A program made the translations under genes and the position numbers. The notes beneath the pieces were generated by a model. The model made no database searches. It worked only from the letters and a program-made list of their open reading frames with translations, and was not told where the DNA came from. DNA of 64,000 bases. Origin: Arthrobacter sp. Soc17.1.1.1. Lineage in GTDB: Bacteria > Actinomycetota > Actinomycetes > Actinomycetales > Micrococcaceae. This document shows positions 44,173-52,341 of the stretch, piece after piece (the first letter of the stretch is position 1; every line of letters begins with the position of its first letter). Location: assembly GCF_036867195.1 (NCBI RefSeq), contig NZ_JBAJII010000001.1:2418001-2482000 (forward strand). Direction: 5' to 3'.

Positions 44173-45699
44173 ATGAGGACGAACGCGGAATACCGGGAAG
44201 AATGCGAGCGGATCGACGCTCGTATCCTGTCCCTCGCCGCGCAGAAAGCCCGTATCGACGCCGAGATGGCGGTGGCCACCGAGGAGCTGCGGAAACTCCT
44301 CGAGGACGAATTCTTCGACTACCAGAATGGCCGAACCCCCGGCGTCCGGCCCGGCTCACTCTCCGGCAACGAGGCGGGCGTGCGGCGGCGGACGAATCTC
44401 GCCGACACGGCCGCCGCCGCCGAGGTCGCGTGCCTGCTGCGGATCCCCCAACGCACCGCCCATCGCCTCGTCCAGCACGCCGCGGTCCTGGTCAAACACC
44501 AGCCCAGAACCCTCGCGGCACTGCACGCCGGGACCATCTCCTGGACCCACGCAACGACCCTGGTCCACGAATGCTCCGACCTGCCCCCGCAGGCCGCTGC
44601 CCAGCTCGAAGAACACCTCCTACCCATCGCCGCGGACACCACCGCCGCCCGGACCGCGGTCAAAGCCCGTACCCTGCGCGCCCGCCTGCACCCCGAGCCC
44701 CTCCACGCCCGCGCCACCACCGCCGCCGCGCGACGCCGGGTGGACCTCGAACCCGATCACGACGCCATGGCCTGGCTGCACATCTACCTGCCAGCCACCG
44801 ACGCCACCGCCATCGACACCCGGCTGACCACCACCGCCCGCGCCCTGCAGAGCCCTACCGAGACCCGCACCCTGCCCCACCTACGCACCGACATCCTCAC
44901 CGATCTCCTCCTGACCCCCGCCTGCCCCGCGCGCCTCTGTCCGGGTGCGGAGAACCCGACAGCCGCACCTCGTAGTGCCGGCACCAGCCACAGCACACCC
45001 GTCAGCGCTGGTGTCGGGCCGTACGCCGCAGAGCCCTCCGGTGCTCGCCGGAGCAAGGATGCATGCGGCGGTTGCCGCTGCGGGTTCGGGCTTCTGTCCG
45101 GTACGCAGCCGGGTGCCGGCGGTGTCGGCGGTGCCGGCGGTGCCGGCGGTGCCGGCGGTGCCGGCGGTGTCGGCGGTGTCGGCGGTGCCGGTGGGATGGT
45201 GGAGCCGAGGATCCGGGCTCACGTCAACGTCACCGTGCCCGTATTGACCCTCCTCGGTCTTGACGACACCCCCGCCGACCTCGAAGGCTATGGGCCCATC
45301 CCAGCCGACACCGCCCGCCGCCTCGCCGCCCACGCCCCCTCTTTCACCCGACTCCTCACGCACCCTGAAACGGGGGCCGTGCTCAGTGTCGGCCGCACCA
45401 CCTACACGGTCCCGGCCGACCTCAAACAATGGCTGCGCGTGCGCGACCAGACCTGCCGCCACCCCGGCTGCACCACCCCTGCCTCCCGCTGCGACCTCGA
45501 CCACACTGTGCCCTGGTCCCACCACGGGCCCACCGACCACGACAACCTCGCCCACCTCTGCCGCACCCACCACATGCTCAAAACCCAGGGCATCTGGCAC
45601 TACACACAACACGCCCCCGGCGATCCCGTCGGCACCCTCACTGCGATCTCCCCCACCGGCCGCACCTACACCACCACTCCCGACCCACCACCCTTCTGA
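44173..45699 (+). CDS. DUF222/HNH endonuclease family protein
   Basis: A 508-aa protein. N-terminal coiled-coil (about 1-45), DUF222-type helical domain (LADTAAAAEVACLLRIPQRT, TISWTHATTLVHEC) and a C-terminal HNH nuclease motif at about 426-470 with CRHPGC, ASRCDLDHTVPWSHHGPT and NLAHLCRTHHMLK (Zn cysteines plus the His-Asn-His core). Between them, about 314-340, is a Gly-Gly-Val/Ala tract from a 9-nt array. ATG 44173 is favoured over 44167 by spacing from GGGAG. Such genes are multicopy in Micrococcaceae and mycobacteria; the function is unknown, possibly tied to mobile elements. Confidence 0.88.
   Translation: MRTNAEYREECERIDARILSLAAQKARIDAEMAVATEELRKLLEDEFFDYQNGRTPGVRPGSLSGNEAGVRRRTNLADTAAAAEVACLLRIPQRTAHRLVQHAAVLVKHQPRTLAALHAGTISWTHATTLVHECSDLPPQAAAQLEEHLLPIAADTTAARTAVKARTLRARLHPEPLHARATTAAARRRVDLEPDHDAMAWLHIYLPATDATAIDTRLTTTARALQSPTETRTLPHLRTDILTDLLLTPACPARLCPGAENPTAAPRSAGTSHSTPVSAGVGPYAAEPSGARRSKDACGGCRCGFGLLSGTQPGAGGVGGAGGAGGAGGAGGVGGVGGAGGMVEPRIRAHVNVTVPVLTLLGLDDTPADLEGYGPIPADTARRLAAHAPSFTRLLTHPETGAVLSVGRTTYTVPADLKQWLRVRDQTCRHPGCTTPASRCDLDHTVPWSHHGPTDHDNLAHLCRTHHMLKTQGIWHYTQHAPGDPVGTLTAISPTGRTYTTTPDPPPF
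45113..45193. repeat. In-gene tandem array, nine 9-nt units in the HNH gene
   Basis: Units GTGCCGGCG or GTGTCGGCG encode a Gly-Gly-Ala/Val tract. The plus-strand unit has the same GTG-YCN-GC pattern as the nadB array, although nadB is coded on the other strand. Confidence 0.9.
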
Positions 45700-45826
45700 C
45701 CGCTCGCCCTCCGGAGCGCGGAAGGGAGGGGCTTGGTCGCACGGCAGGGCTCGTAGAGGGGTGGCACTCGGCTGATCATCGACGGGCTGCACTCGGCCAG
45801 CGGCTGCGATCAATGCATGAGGGCAG

Positions 45827-46795
45827 TCAGCGCGTGGGTGGCTGGCAGCCGATGCCGGTCGGGTTCTCCAGGCAGTCCTGACTCACTTGGTGGGACTGCG
45901 TTCGCCAGATACTCATGAGATGCGGCGCGGAGACGACCGCAGCTTCTCCGGCGACCGGCTGGAACGGTCCGCCGTCCACTGAATAGTCCCCGGCGAAGAA
46001 CGTGGTCACGGTGACCTGGAAGTCCCCGGTCTGAGCGTACTGATGGCTCGTCGTCGTGGGAGTGTTGAAAGCGTTCTCGATGACAGGGCCGCCGGGCGTG
46101 GTGGTCGTCATGCTGGAGCCGTCACCGTAGGCCCATCGGTAGGACACCGGCCGGGCTTTGAGCACGATCGAGGCGTCCTGGAAGTCGAACGTGAATTCCT
46201 GCTCCTGAGCCTGCGCATAGATATTCGAGTGGGCGTTCCGTAGCCCGAAGTTCGAGGGCTGTGACAGGATCGTCGCGGCCAGCACCGGCTGCTTCTGGAA
46301 CTCTTCAAGGCTGATGACGATGGGCGCTTGCTCCGGCACTGCCGCGCCCTCCACCGGTGGTTGGGGCGGCTCGCCTGGGTACATACACGAGGTCCGGCCT
46401 GTCGGCGTCCGCGTTGCCGGCTGCGTGTTGTTGTTCACCTCGATCCAGTTCACCAAGATGCCACCCTCCTGGGCAGCGCACTGGGCGTTCATCCTCGGGC
46501 AGGTCGCTGGGTCGAGTGCCTCACCGACTCCGGCTGTGCAGGCACGGACGTAGGTGTACTCGATGCCATCGTTCACGGGCAACATTGCCGGCACCTCTTT
46601 TGCCCCACTGCCTCGTTGAGCGTCGGGTCTGCCTCCTAGTGCATTCTTGCCGAAGGAACTGGTATCTCGAACCTTTGCAGTCGCTGTGTCGCCGTCGAAT
46701 CGGATGTCGTTGCCATCACCCAACGCCGTCGCTAAAGGAGTGCAGAATAAGAAAATGGGAATGATTAGAATGATGCGGACCAATAGGGACTTCAT
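45827..46795 (-). CDS. Secreted protein with PKD-like domain
   Basis: A 322-aa exported protein. A signal peptide with a long hydrophobic core (VRIILIIPIFLFCTPLATA) is cleaved near residue 25. Mature features: six cysteines (86, 99, 105, 137, 308, 317) and a PKD-like beta-sandwich near 215-265 with SYRWAYGDGSS and HQYAQTGDFQVTVT. It begins inside the stop codon of the DUF6318 gene (TAATG, 1-nt overlap), so the two are translationally coupled. Base composition near its start is clearly more AT-rich than the surroundings. Function unknown; surface or secreted binding protein likely. Confidence 0.8.
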   Translation of the reverse strand: MKSLLVRIILIIPIFLFCTPLATALGDGNDIRFDGDTATAKVRDTSSFGKNALGGRPDAQRGSGAKEVPAMLPVNDGIEYTYVRACTAGVGEALDPATCPRMNAQCAAQEGGILVNWIEVNNNTQPATRTPTGRTSCMYPGEPPQPPVEGAAVPEQAPIVISLEEFQKQPVLAATILSQPSNFGLRNAHSNIYAQAQEQEFTFDFQDASIVLKARPVSYRWAYGDGSSMTTTTPGGPVIENAFNTPTTTSHQYAQTGDFQVTVTTFFAGDYSVDGGPFQPVAGEAAVVSAPHLMSIWRTQSHQVSQDCLENPTGIGCQPPTR

Positions 46796-47481
46796 TACCC
46801 TGTCCCCTCAGGCGCACCGAAATCAAGCATCACCCAACGGCCTTCTAAGTGAGCTGAGAAGATAGCATTGAAATTGGGATCCCCTTCTGGCGCATCGGCT
46901 TCGACCTCGCCAGAGGACGAGTAGGTTTTTGAGGCCCCTTGAACAACTTCTACATAAGAACCAATTGATCCCTCTGTGTTCGTCAGGAAATCGGTGGTGA
47001 ACGTTGTGACGTCCGAATTGGCTCCAGAAACCCATCCGCCATTCGCGTAGACGCCTTTGACCGCGCTGACTGCATTGGAACATGTCTCACATCGAGGGTC
47101 CGTTACTGCCTCGAACGGCGCCCAGTCGTTGGTCTCGTAGCCGTAGGAGAACAGCTCGAACCAGTACTTAGTGAACGCTTCGAGCCCCTTGGCCGAGTTC
47201 TCGTCCGCCAGTGCAGGCTTCACCGGCACCGGGATGTTCGCCGCCGGACCGGCCGACGACGCAGGCGACGGCTCGGGGCCGGCGGAAGCCGACACGGATG
47301 GAGCGGCAGAACCCGAAGGCGCCGTCGAGGAGGACGACGAAGGGTCGGAACTCGGCTGGACGGACGGATCCGGATCGCCCTGGCATCCGCTCAGGAGCAG
47401 CACCGCGACCGCCGCACCGGCCAGGAGGGGCGGTACCCCTCGACGGCGGCGGCCATGAGCATCTGCACGCACCAGGAACAT
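46795..47481 (-). CDS. DUF6318-type exported lipoprotein
   Basis: A 228-aa predicted lipoprotein. A basic N-terminus and hydrophobic segment end in the lipobox LLSGC (Cys33). A Ser/Pro/Ala linker (about 40-85) precedes a globular domain (FTKYWFELFSYGYETNDWAPF, CETCSNAV with a CxxC, and a C-terminal EGRWVMLDFG). The pattern matches the DUF6318 family seen in Arthrobacter relatives. A GTG three codons later (V4) is a possible alternative start. It is paired with the PKD protein gene; the two products may interact at the cell surface, which is an inference. Confidence 0.8.
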   Translation of the reverse strand: MFLVRADAHGRRRRGVPPLLAGAAVAVLLLSGCQGDPDPSVQPSSDPSSSSSTAPSGSAAPSVSASAGPEPSPASSAGPAANIPVPVKPALADENSAKGLEAFTKYWFELFSYGYETNDWAPFEAVTDPRCETCSNAVSAVKGVYANGGWVSGANSDVTTFTTDFLTNTEGSIGSYVEVVQGASKTYSSSGEVEADAPEGDPNFNAIFSAHLEGRWVMLDFGAPEGTG

Positions 47482-47719
47482 GCAACTCCCCCATCACAAG
47501 CGTCCGGGGACCGGAATGGCCCTCAGCATAGCCCGATGAGCCCCGCGCGCTACAGGTTATGCACAGGCGAATTCGGCCATACGACCCGAAATCCGGCAGG
47601 AGCCCCCGGCGCCCACCCTCGGCCTGGCTTCCGGACGGTCACGGAGCGCAGCGCAGGTATGCGCCGATGAACGATCTCCAATGGCCCACCAGGGCCGGCT
47701 CGAACCCGACCTCCAGGGG

Positions 47720-49285
47720 TCAGCGGTTGGCGGAGACCGCCAGGAGAAGCTCGGGAGCCCTGCGGTCGTACCACCGGCCACCCGTCCTGATACCGACCAC
47801 GAACAGCACACTGCCGAGCACCAGCCCGACCACGACGGTCAGCCAGCCGAACAGGGCGTCACCGGTCACGAAGTAGAGGATCGTGAGGACGATCTCGGGC
47901 AGCGCCAGCAACAGCATCACGAACCATCCGATGAACTGGACGGCGAACATGGTGAAGTTCGTCCCCGGCGGCGTCTTGAAGGCGCTCTCGCCGGGCAGCG
48001 GGACGTTGTAGGTGTAGCGCGCCGATACGACGCTCGACAGGCCCGCGCCGGTCAGCAGCAGGCCGAGCGACAGACCCAGCATCACGGGCAGATCCTCGGT
48101 CCGGCCCGTGACGAGCAACGGCACCACCGTGAAGACGAGGGTGACCGGTAGGGAGAAGACCATCAGGGCGACGGCCCGGCCGAGACGGTCGTCGTAGCCT
48201 CTGACACCGGTGGAGACGTGCAGGCTGAAGGCGGTGTTGTCGTAGGAGATGTCGGCCGAGATGGACCACGCGAGTAGAAATGCGGTGAGTGGACCGAGGA
48301 AGGCGAACGCCGTGCCCGATCCTCCACCCGAGAAGTAGAGCAGCACCGCGAGGAACGGGATCACCACGAGGGACGCGGAATACCGCGGGTCGCGGAGCCA
48401 GTAGGTCAGCGCCCTCGCCGCGATGGCGCCCGTGGGGGTCGCCGGGAACCGGGAGAACCAGCCGAGGTTCCCGCCCGCCCTCTTCGTGACGGCGTTGTAG
48501 GGAGGCGTGACCAGGGCGTGCGTGAGGCTGCGGCTCCAGAGCACGAGGAACAGCACCAGCGTGGCCGTCCCGATCAGGAACTTCAGGATCGCCGGACCGA
48601 AGTATCCCGCCGCGACGTCCGCCGGTGCCGCCCACAGCGCACCGAGCGGAGTCCAGGCGAGGACGTCGGCGAGGGTCACTGCGAAGCCCGGCGAGCTCTG
48701 GAACCCTGCCGTGACTCCCCCGATGATCGGGCCGAGGAAGATCAGGGGGATGAAGGCGACGATGCCGTTGACGTCCTTGAAGCGTCGCGAGCCCGTCATC
48801 GAGGACACCGCCGTCGTCACGAGCCGCGAGGCCACGACGCACAGCAGGACGGCGACCAGACCGCAGACGAGGGCCGTCAGGGCGGCCGCCGGGTAGCGGA
48901 TCCACGTGATCACCTGCGTCAGCGTGGCGATCAGGGTGACCACCCCCGGGATGCCCACGAGACCGCCGAGCACGAGACCGGCGAGCAGCTGGCGCATCGG
49001 GATCGCGAAGGTCACGAACCGCGCGGGGTCGAGGGTCATGTCGATGCCGGTCGCCGCGATGGGGATGATGATCCAGCCGAGCACGGCCGCCGAACCGCCG
49101 ATCACGAGGACGGTCCTGATGACCTCGAGCTCAGCGGTGCCGAGCAGCACCAGGCCGATCATGAGCAGGACCAGCAGTCCCAGCCCGTACAGACCGCCGA
49201 GGATCACGCCGATGAGCTGCCCGGTGCTGCGCTTGAGCGAGTTCCGCAGCAGGAGGAGCTTGAGTCTCAGGAGGTCCGCAACCAC
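47720..49285 (-). CDS. ABC transporter permease (ABC-2/exporter type)
   Basis: A 521-aa membrane protein with about 12-13 hydrophobic segments, N-terminus VVADLLRLKLLLLRNSLKRS and a mid-protein loop RSLTHALVTPPYNAVTKRAG. The overall form is of large actinobacterial exporter permeases encoded next to an NatA-like ATPase. The GTG start at 49285, with GGAAGGG upstream, overlaps the ATPase gene by 19 nt. The longer open frame lies within the ATPase and is not used. The cargo is unknown. Confidence 0.85.
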   Translation of the reverse strand: MVADLLRLKLLLLRNSLKRSTGQLIGVILGGLYGLGLLVLLMIGLVLLGTAELEVIRTVLVIGGSAAVLGWIIIPIAATGIDMTLDPARFVTFAIPMRQLLAGLVLGGLVGIPGVVTLIATLTQVITWIRYPAAALTALVCGLVAVLLCVVASRLVTTAVSSMTGSRRFKDVNGIVAFIPLIFLGPIIGGVTAGFQSSPGFAVTLADVLAWTPLGALWAAPADVAAGYFGPAILKFLIGTATLVLFLVLWSRSLTHALVTPPYNAVTKRAGGNLGWFSRFPATPTGAIAARALTYWLRDPRYSASLVVIPFLAVLLYFSGGGSGTAFAFLGPLTAFLLAWSISADISYDNTAFSLHVSTGVRGYDDRLGRAVALMVFSLPVTLVFTVVPLLVTGRTEDLPVMLGLSLGLLLTGAGLSSVVSARYTYNVPLPGESAFKTPPGTNFTMFAVQFIGWFVMLLLALPEIVLTILYFVTGDALFGWLTVVVGLVLGSVLFVVGIRTGGRWYDRRAPELLLAVSANR

Positions 49286-50076
49286 GACAGCCCTTCCGAT
49301 GTGCTGCGGCCGCCGACGAGCTCGACGAAGCGGTCCTCGAGGGTCGCGTCGCCCCGGACCTCGTCGACGGTCCCCGCGGCGAGGACGGTGCCCGCCGCGA
49401 TGACGGCGACGTGGTCGCACATGCGCTGCACGAGGTCCATCACGTGGCTGGACACGATGACCGAGCCGCCGGAGCGCACATAGCCCGTCAAGATGTCACG
49501 GATGTTCGCGGCCGAGACCGGGTCGACGGACTCGAACGGTTCGTCGAGGACGAGGAGCTTCGGTGCGTGGATCAGGGCCGAGGCGAGCGCGATCTTCTTC
49601 GTCATGCCCGCCGAGTAGTCGACCACGAGCGTCCCGGCGTCGTTCGCGAGGTCGAGGGCGCGCAGCAGGTCGCCGGTGCGCTCCAGCACGGTCTCGCGGT
49701 CCATGCCGCGCAGCAGTCCCGCATAGGTGACGAGCTGCTCGCCGGTGAGCCGGTCGAACAGCCTGACGCCGTCGGGCAGGATGCCCATGAGCTTCTTCGC
49801 CTCGAGCGGCTGCGCCCAGACATCGACGCCGTGCACGAGCGCCTGGCCGTAGTCGGGGCGGAGCAGGCCCGTGGCCATGGAGAGCGTGGTGGTCTTGCCG
49901 GCGCCGTTCGGTCCCACGAGACCGTAGAAGGAGCCCGGCGGGACCTCGAGCGTCACGCCGTTCACGGCGATCTTCTCCCCGAAACGCTTGGCGAGACCGC
50001 GGATGCTCAGCGCGGCCGTACCGGCCCTGGCCTGCGGATTGTTCTCATCGGTCGGCGGTGGCACGAGGGAACTCAT
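49267..50076 (-). CDS. ABC transporter ATP-binding protein
   Basis: A 269-aa nucleotide-binding subunit. Walker A is GPNGAGKTT (about 55-63), the signature motif is the variant YSAGMTKK (instead of LSGGQ), Walker B is LLVLDEPFE and the H-switch is VIVSSHVMDLVQ. It energises the adjoining permease, probably for export. Its ATG is 6 nt after a TAGCGT -10 box, so it seems leaderless. Confidence 0.92.
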   Translation of the reverse strand: MSSLVPPPTDENNPQARAGTAALSIRGLAKRFGEKIAVNGVTLEVPPGSFYGLVGPNGAGKTTTLSMATGLLRPDYGQALVHGVDVWAQPLEAKKLMGILPDGVRLFDRLTGEQLVTYAGLLRGMDRETVLERTGDLLRALDLANDAGTLVVDYSAGMTKKIALASALIHAPKLLVLDEPFESVDPVSAANIRDILTGYVRSGGSVIVSSHVMDLVQRMCDHVAVIAAGTVLAAGTVDEVRGDATLEDRFVELVGGRSTSEGLSWLRTS

Positions 50077-50082
50077 GCTGTC

Positions 50083-50088
50083 ACGCTA
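50083..50088 (-). promoter_or_regulatory. -10 element for leaderless ABC exporter operon
   Basis: TAGCGT on the minus strand, with 6 nt before the ATG at 50076. Confidence 0.5.
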
Positions 50089-50138
50089 GCAACGCGCGCT
50101 CGAGCTCCTCGTCATCCCAAAGGAGGAGAAGATGCAGG

Positions 50139-51248
50139 TCAGAAGCCGCCTGCCCGCTCGTACTGGGGTGCGGGGACGAGGTCGTGGCCGAGCTCGCCCG
50201 CGGCGCGCATCCACCAGTGCGGGTCGCGCAGGGCGGCCCGGGCGATGAGGACGACGTCGGCCCGCTCCTCGCGGATGACGTCGTCGGCCTGGCGCGGGTC
50301 GCTGATGAGGCCGACGGCGCCGGTCGGCACGCCGGAGGTCCGCACCTCCTCGGCGAGGGCCACCTGATAGCCGGGGCCGACAGGGATGGACGCCCTGGGG
50401 ACGGCTCCGCCGGACGACACGTCCACGAAGTCGACACCCTCCTCCGCGGCACGCTTGGCGAGCCGTGCCGACACGGCGCCGTCGATCCCGCCCTCGGTCC
50501 AGTCGGACGCGGAGATGCGCAGCAGCAGCGGCATGGTGTCGGGGATGACGCGCCGGACCTCGCGGATCACCTCGAGCGTCAGCCGGAAGCGGGCCTCCTC
50601 GGAGCCGCCCCAGCCGTCCGTGCGGGTGTTGACCAGCGGGGAGAGGAACTGGTGCAGCAGGTACCCGTGGGCGGCGTGGATCTCCATGGTGTCGAAGCCG
50701 GCGTCGACGGCGAGGGCTGCGGCAGCACCGAAGTCGCGGATGACCTTCCGGATGTCCTCCTCGGTCATGGCCCGGGGCGCAGCGTACCGGCCGAAGGCCT
50801 CGTCGGTGGGGCCGACGGTCTGCCAGCCGCCCTCGGACTCCGGGACGGAATCCTGCTTCCCGCTGAAGGGCCAGTACGTGGAGGCCTTCCGCCCGGCGTG
50901 CGCCAGCTGCACCGCGGTCTTCGTCCCGACCGCACTGTGCTCGTGGACGAAGTCGTTGATGCGGCGCCAGGCGTCCGCCTGCTCCTGCGTGTAGATACCG
51001 GCGTCGCGGGGGCTGATCATGCCCTCCGGACTCACCGCGGCGGCCTCCGTGATGATGAGCGCGGCGCCCCCGGTGGCGAACTGCCCGAGGTGCACGAGGT
51101 GCCAGTCCGTGGGCACGCCGGGAGCCGTGGCCGGATCGCACGAGTACTGGCACATCGCCGCGACCCAGCCCCGGTGGGGCAGGTCCAGGGAACGGAGCGC
51201 GATCGGGTCGAACAGGCCGGGCGTACCGGCGGGAGCTGCGGGAGTCAT
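50139..51248 (-). CDS. NADH:flavin oxidoreductase of the Old Yellow Enzyme family (YqjM-like)
   Basis: A 369-aa FMN-dependent ene-reductase. TIM-barrel motifs: MCQYSCDP near the N-terminus (the Cys typical of thermophilic-like/YqjM OYEs), VQLAHAGRKAST, FDTMEIHAAHGYLLHQFLSP (substrate-binding H-x2-H), NTRTDGWGGSEEARFRL and a C-terminal GLISDPRQADDVIR with ADVVLIARAALRDP. It probably reduces alpha,beta-unsaturated carbonyls; the natural substrate is unknown. It stands apart from its neighbours by 62 and 87 nt. Confidence 0.94.
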   Translation of the reverse strand: MTPAAPAGTPGLFDPIALRSLDLPHRGWVAAMCQYSCDPATAPGVPTDWHLVHLGQFATGGAALIITEAAAVSPEGMISPRDAGIYTQEQADAWRRINDFVHEHSAVGTKTAVQLAHAGRKASTYWPFSGKQDSVPESEGGWQTVGPTDEAFGRYAAPRAMTEEDIRKVIRDFGAAAALAVDAGFDTMEIHAAHGYLLHQFLSPLVNTRTDGWGGSEEARFRLTLEVIREVRRVIPDTMPLLLRISASDWTEGGIDGAVSARLAKRAAEEGVDFVDVSSGGAVPRASIPVGPGYQVALAEEVRTSGVPTGAVGLISDPRQADDVIREERADVVLIARAALRDPHWWMRAAGELGHDLVPAPQYERAGGF

Positions 51249-51335
51249 GCCATCCTCTGGGAGTCGTACGGGGTGCGTGGGGGGAGGAACACCGTGACCG
51301 GCGGCGGGTGCCCTGCCGGAAGCGGTGCGGGCCTG

Positions 51336-52292
51336 CTAGAAGAGGGCGCGCGCGAGCGCGCTGCGGGCCTTCGCGACGCGCGGATCGGCGACGCCGACGA
51401 CGTCGAACAGCTCCAGCAGGCGCTTGCGCGCCGCTTCCCTGTCCTCGCCCGAGGTCCGTCCGATGAAGGCGACGACGCGGTTGAAGGCGTCCTCCACGTG
51501 GCCGCCCGTGAGATCGAGGTCGGCGACGGCGAGCTGCGCGTCGACGGTGTCCGGCTCGTCGGCGCCGCGCTGCCGGACGGCGGCGGCATCCGCGTCCTGC
51601 ACCCGCTGCATGAGCTCGACCTGCGCGAGCCCGGCCTTGGCGTCCGCGTCGGCGGGCTGCTCCGCCAGCGCGCGGCGGTAGGCGGCGGCCGCGGCCGGGT
51701 AGTCCCCGGCCTCGATGGCGTCGAACGCCTCCTGGTGCAGGGGCGGCAGCGGCGGCTCCTCGGGCGCGGCCGGGCCGGGTCCGGCGCCGTCGTTGAGCGT
51801 GCCCGTCACACCGTTGGCCTCCGCGACCTTCAGGAGTTCGTCGAGGTACGCGCGGATCTGGGGATCGGGCACGGCGCCCTCGAACAGCGGGACCGGCTGG
51901 CCCTTGACCACGGCGACGACGGTCGGCGCGCCCTGGGCCTGGAACGCCAGGGCGATCTGCGGCTGGGCCTCCAGATCGACGTTGGCGAGCAGGATGCGTC
52001 CGTCGAACTCCACCGCCGCCGCCTCGAGGACAGCGGTCACCTGGTTCGACTGCTCGCTCCAGGTGGCGCGGAGGTTCACGACCACGGGCACCTGGGTGGA
52101 GAGCTGCACCAGCTGCGGGAACGTCTGCTCGGTCACCTCGACGACGTACGGGCTCGGCCCTGCCGAGGGCTGGCGCGTCGCGGCGGGGCGGGCGGCGGCG
52201 TCGGCCCGCGCCTTGAGCGCGGACAGGTCCACCGCTCCCCGCAGGTTCATGGCGGACGGCGGCATGCCGCCCCGCTGTGGTGGTGTGGACAA
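51336..52292 (-). CDS. Thioredoxin-like/TPR co-chaperone (YbbN/CnoX-like)
   Basis: A 318-aa protein. A thioredoxin fold (about 50-160) is recognisable from VVVNLRATWSEQSNQVTAVL, LANVDLEAQPQIALAFQAQGAPTVV. The redox CxxC is replaced by WSEQS, so it cannot act as a disulfide reductase. A TPR-type helical region follows (LHQEAFDAIEAGDYPAAAAAYRRAL and on). YbbN-like proteins are holdases working with chaperonins. The TTG start has AAAGGCAG upstream. Confidence 0.88.
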   Translation of the reverse strand: MSTPPQRGGMPPSAMNLRGAVDLSALKARADAAARPAATRQPSAGPSPYVVEVTEQTFPQLVQLSTQVPVVVNLRATWSEQSNQVTAVLEAAAVEFDGRILLANVDLEAQPQIALAFQAQGAPTVVAVVKGQPVPLFEGAVPDPQIRAYLDELLKVAEANGVTGTLNDGAGPGPAAPEEPPLPPLHQEAFDAIEAGDYPAAAAAYRRALAEQPADADAKAGLAQVELMQRVQDADAAAVRQRGADEPDTVDAQLAVADLDLTGGHVEDAFNRVVAFIGRTSGEDREAARKRLLELFDVVGVADPRVAKARSALARALF

Positions 52293-52341
52293 TGCTCTGC
52301 CTTTCTCTGGCTGCCTGGGAGGGATGCTCGTGTGTTCCGGG

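Noticed and set aside
47482..47719. Small gene in the spacer before the ABC permease
   Set aside because: No frame with an RBS, no repeat and no clear hairpin; only short GC-driven frames.
52284..52292. DnaA box (TTGTCCACA) at the start codon of the thioredoxin-like gene
   Set aside because: A single 9-mer that coincides with the TTG start and first codons; no cluster or AT-rich unwinding region.
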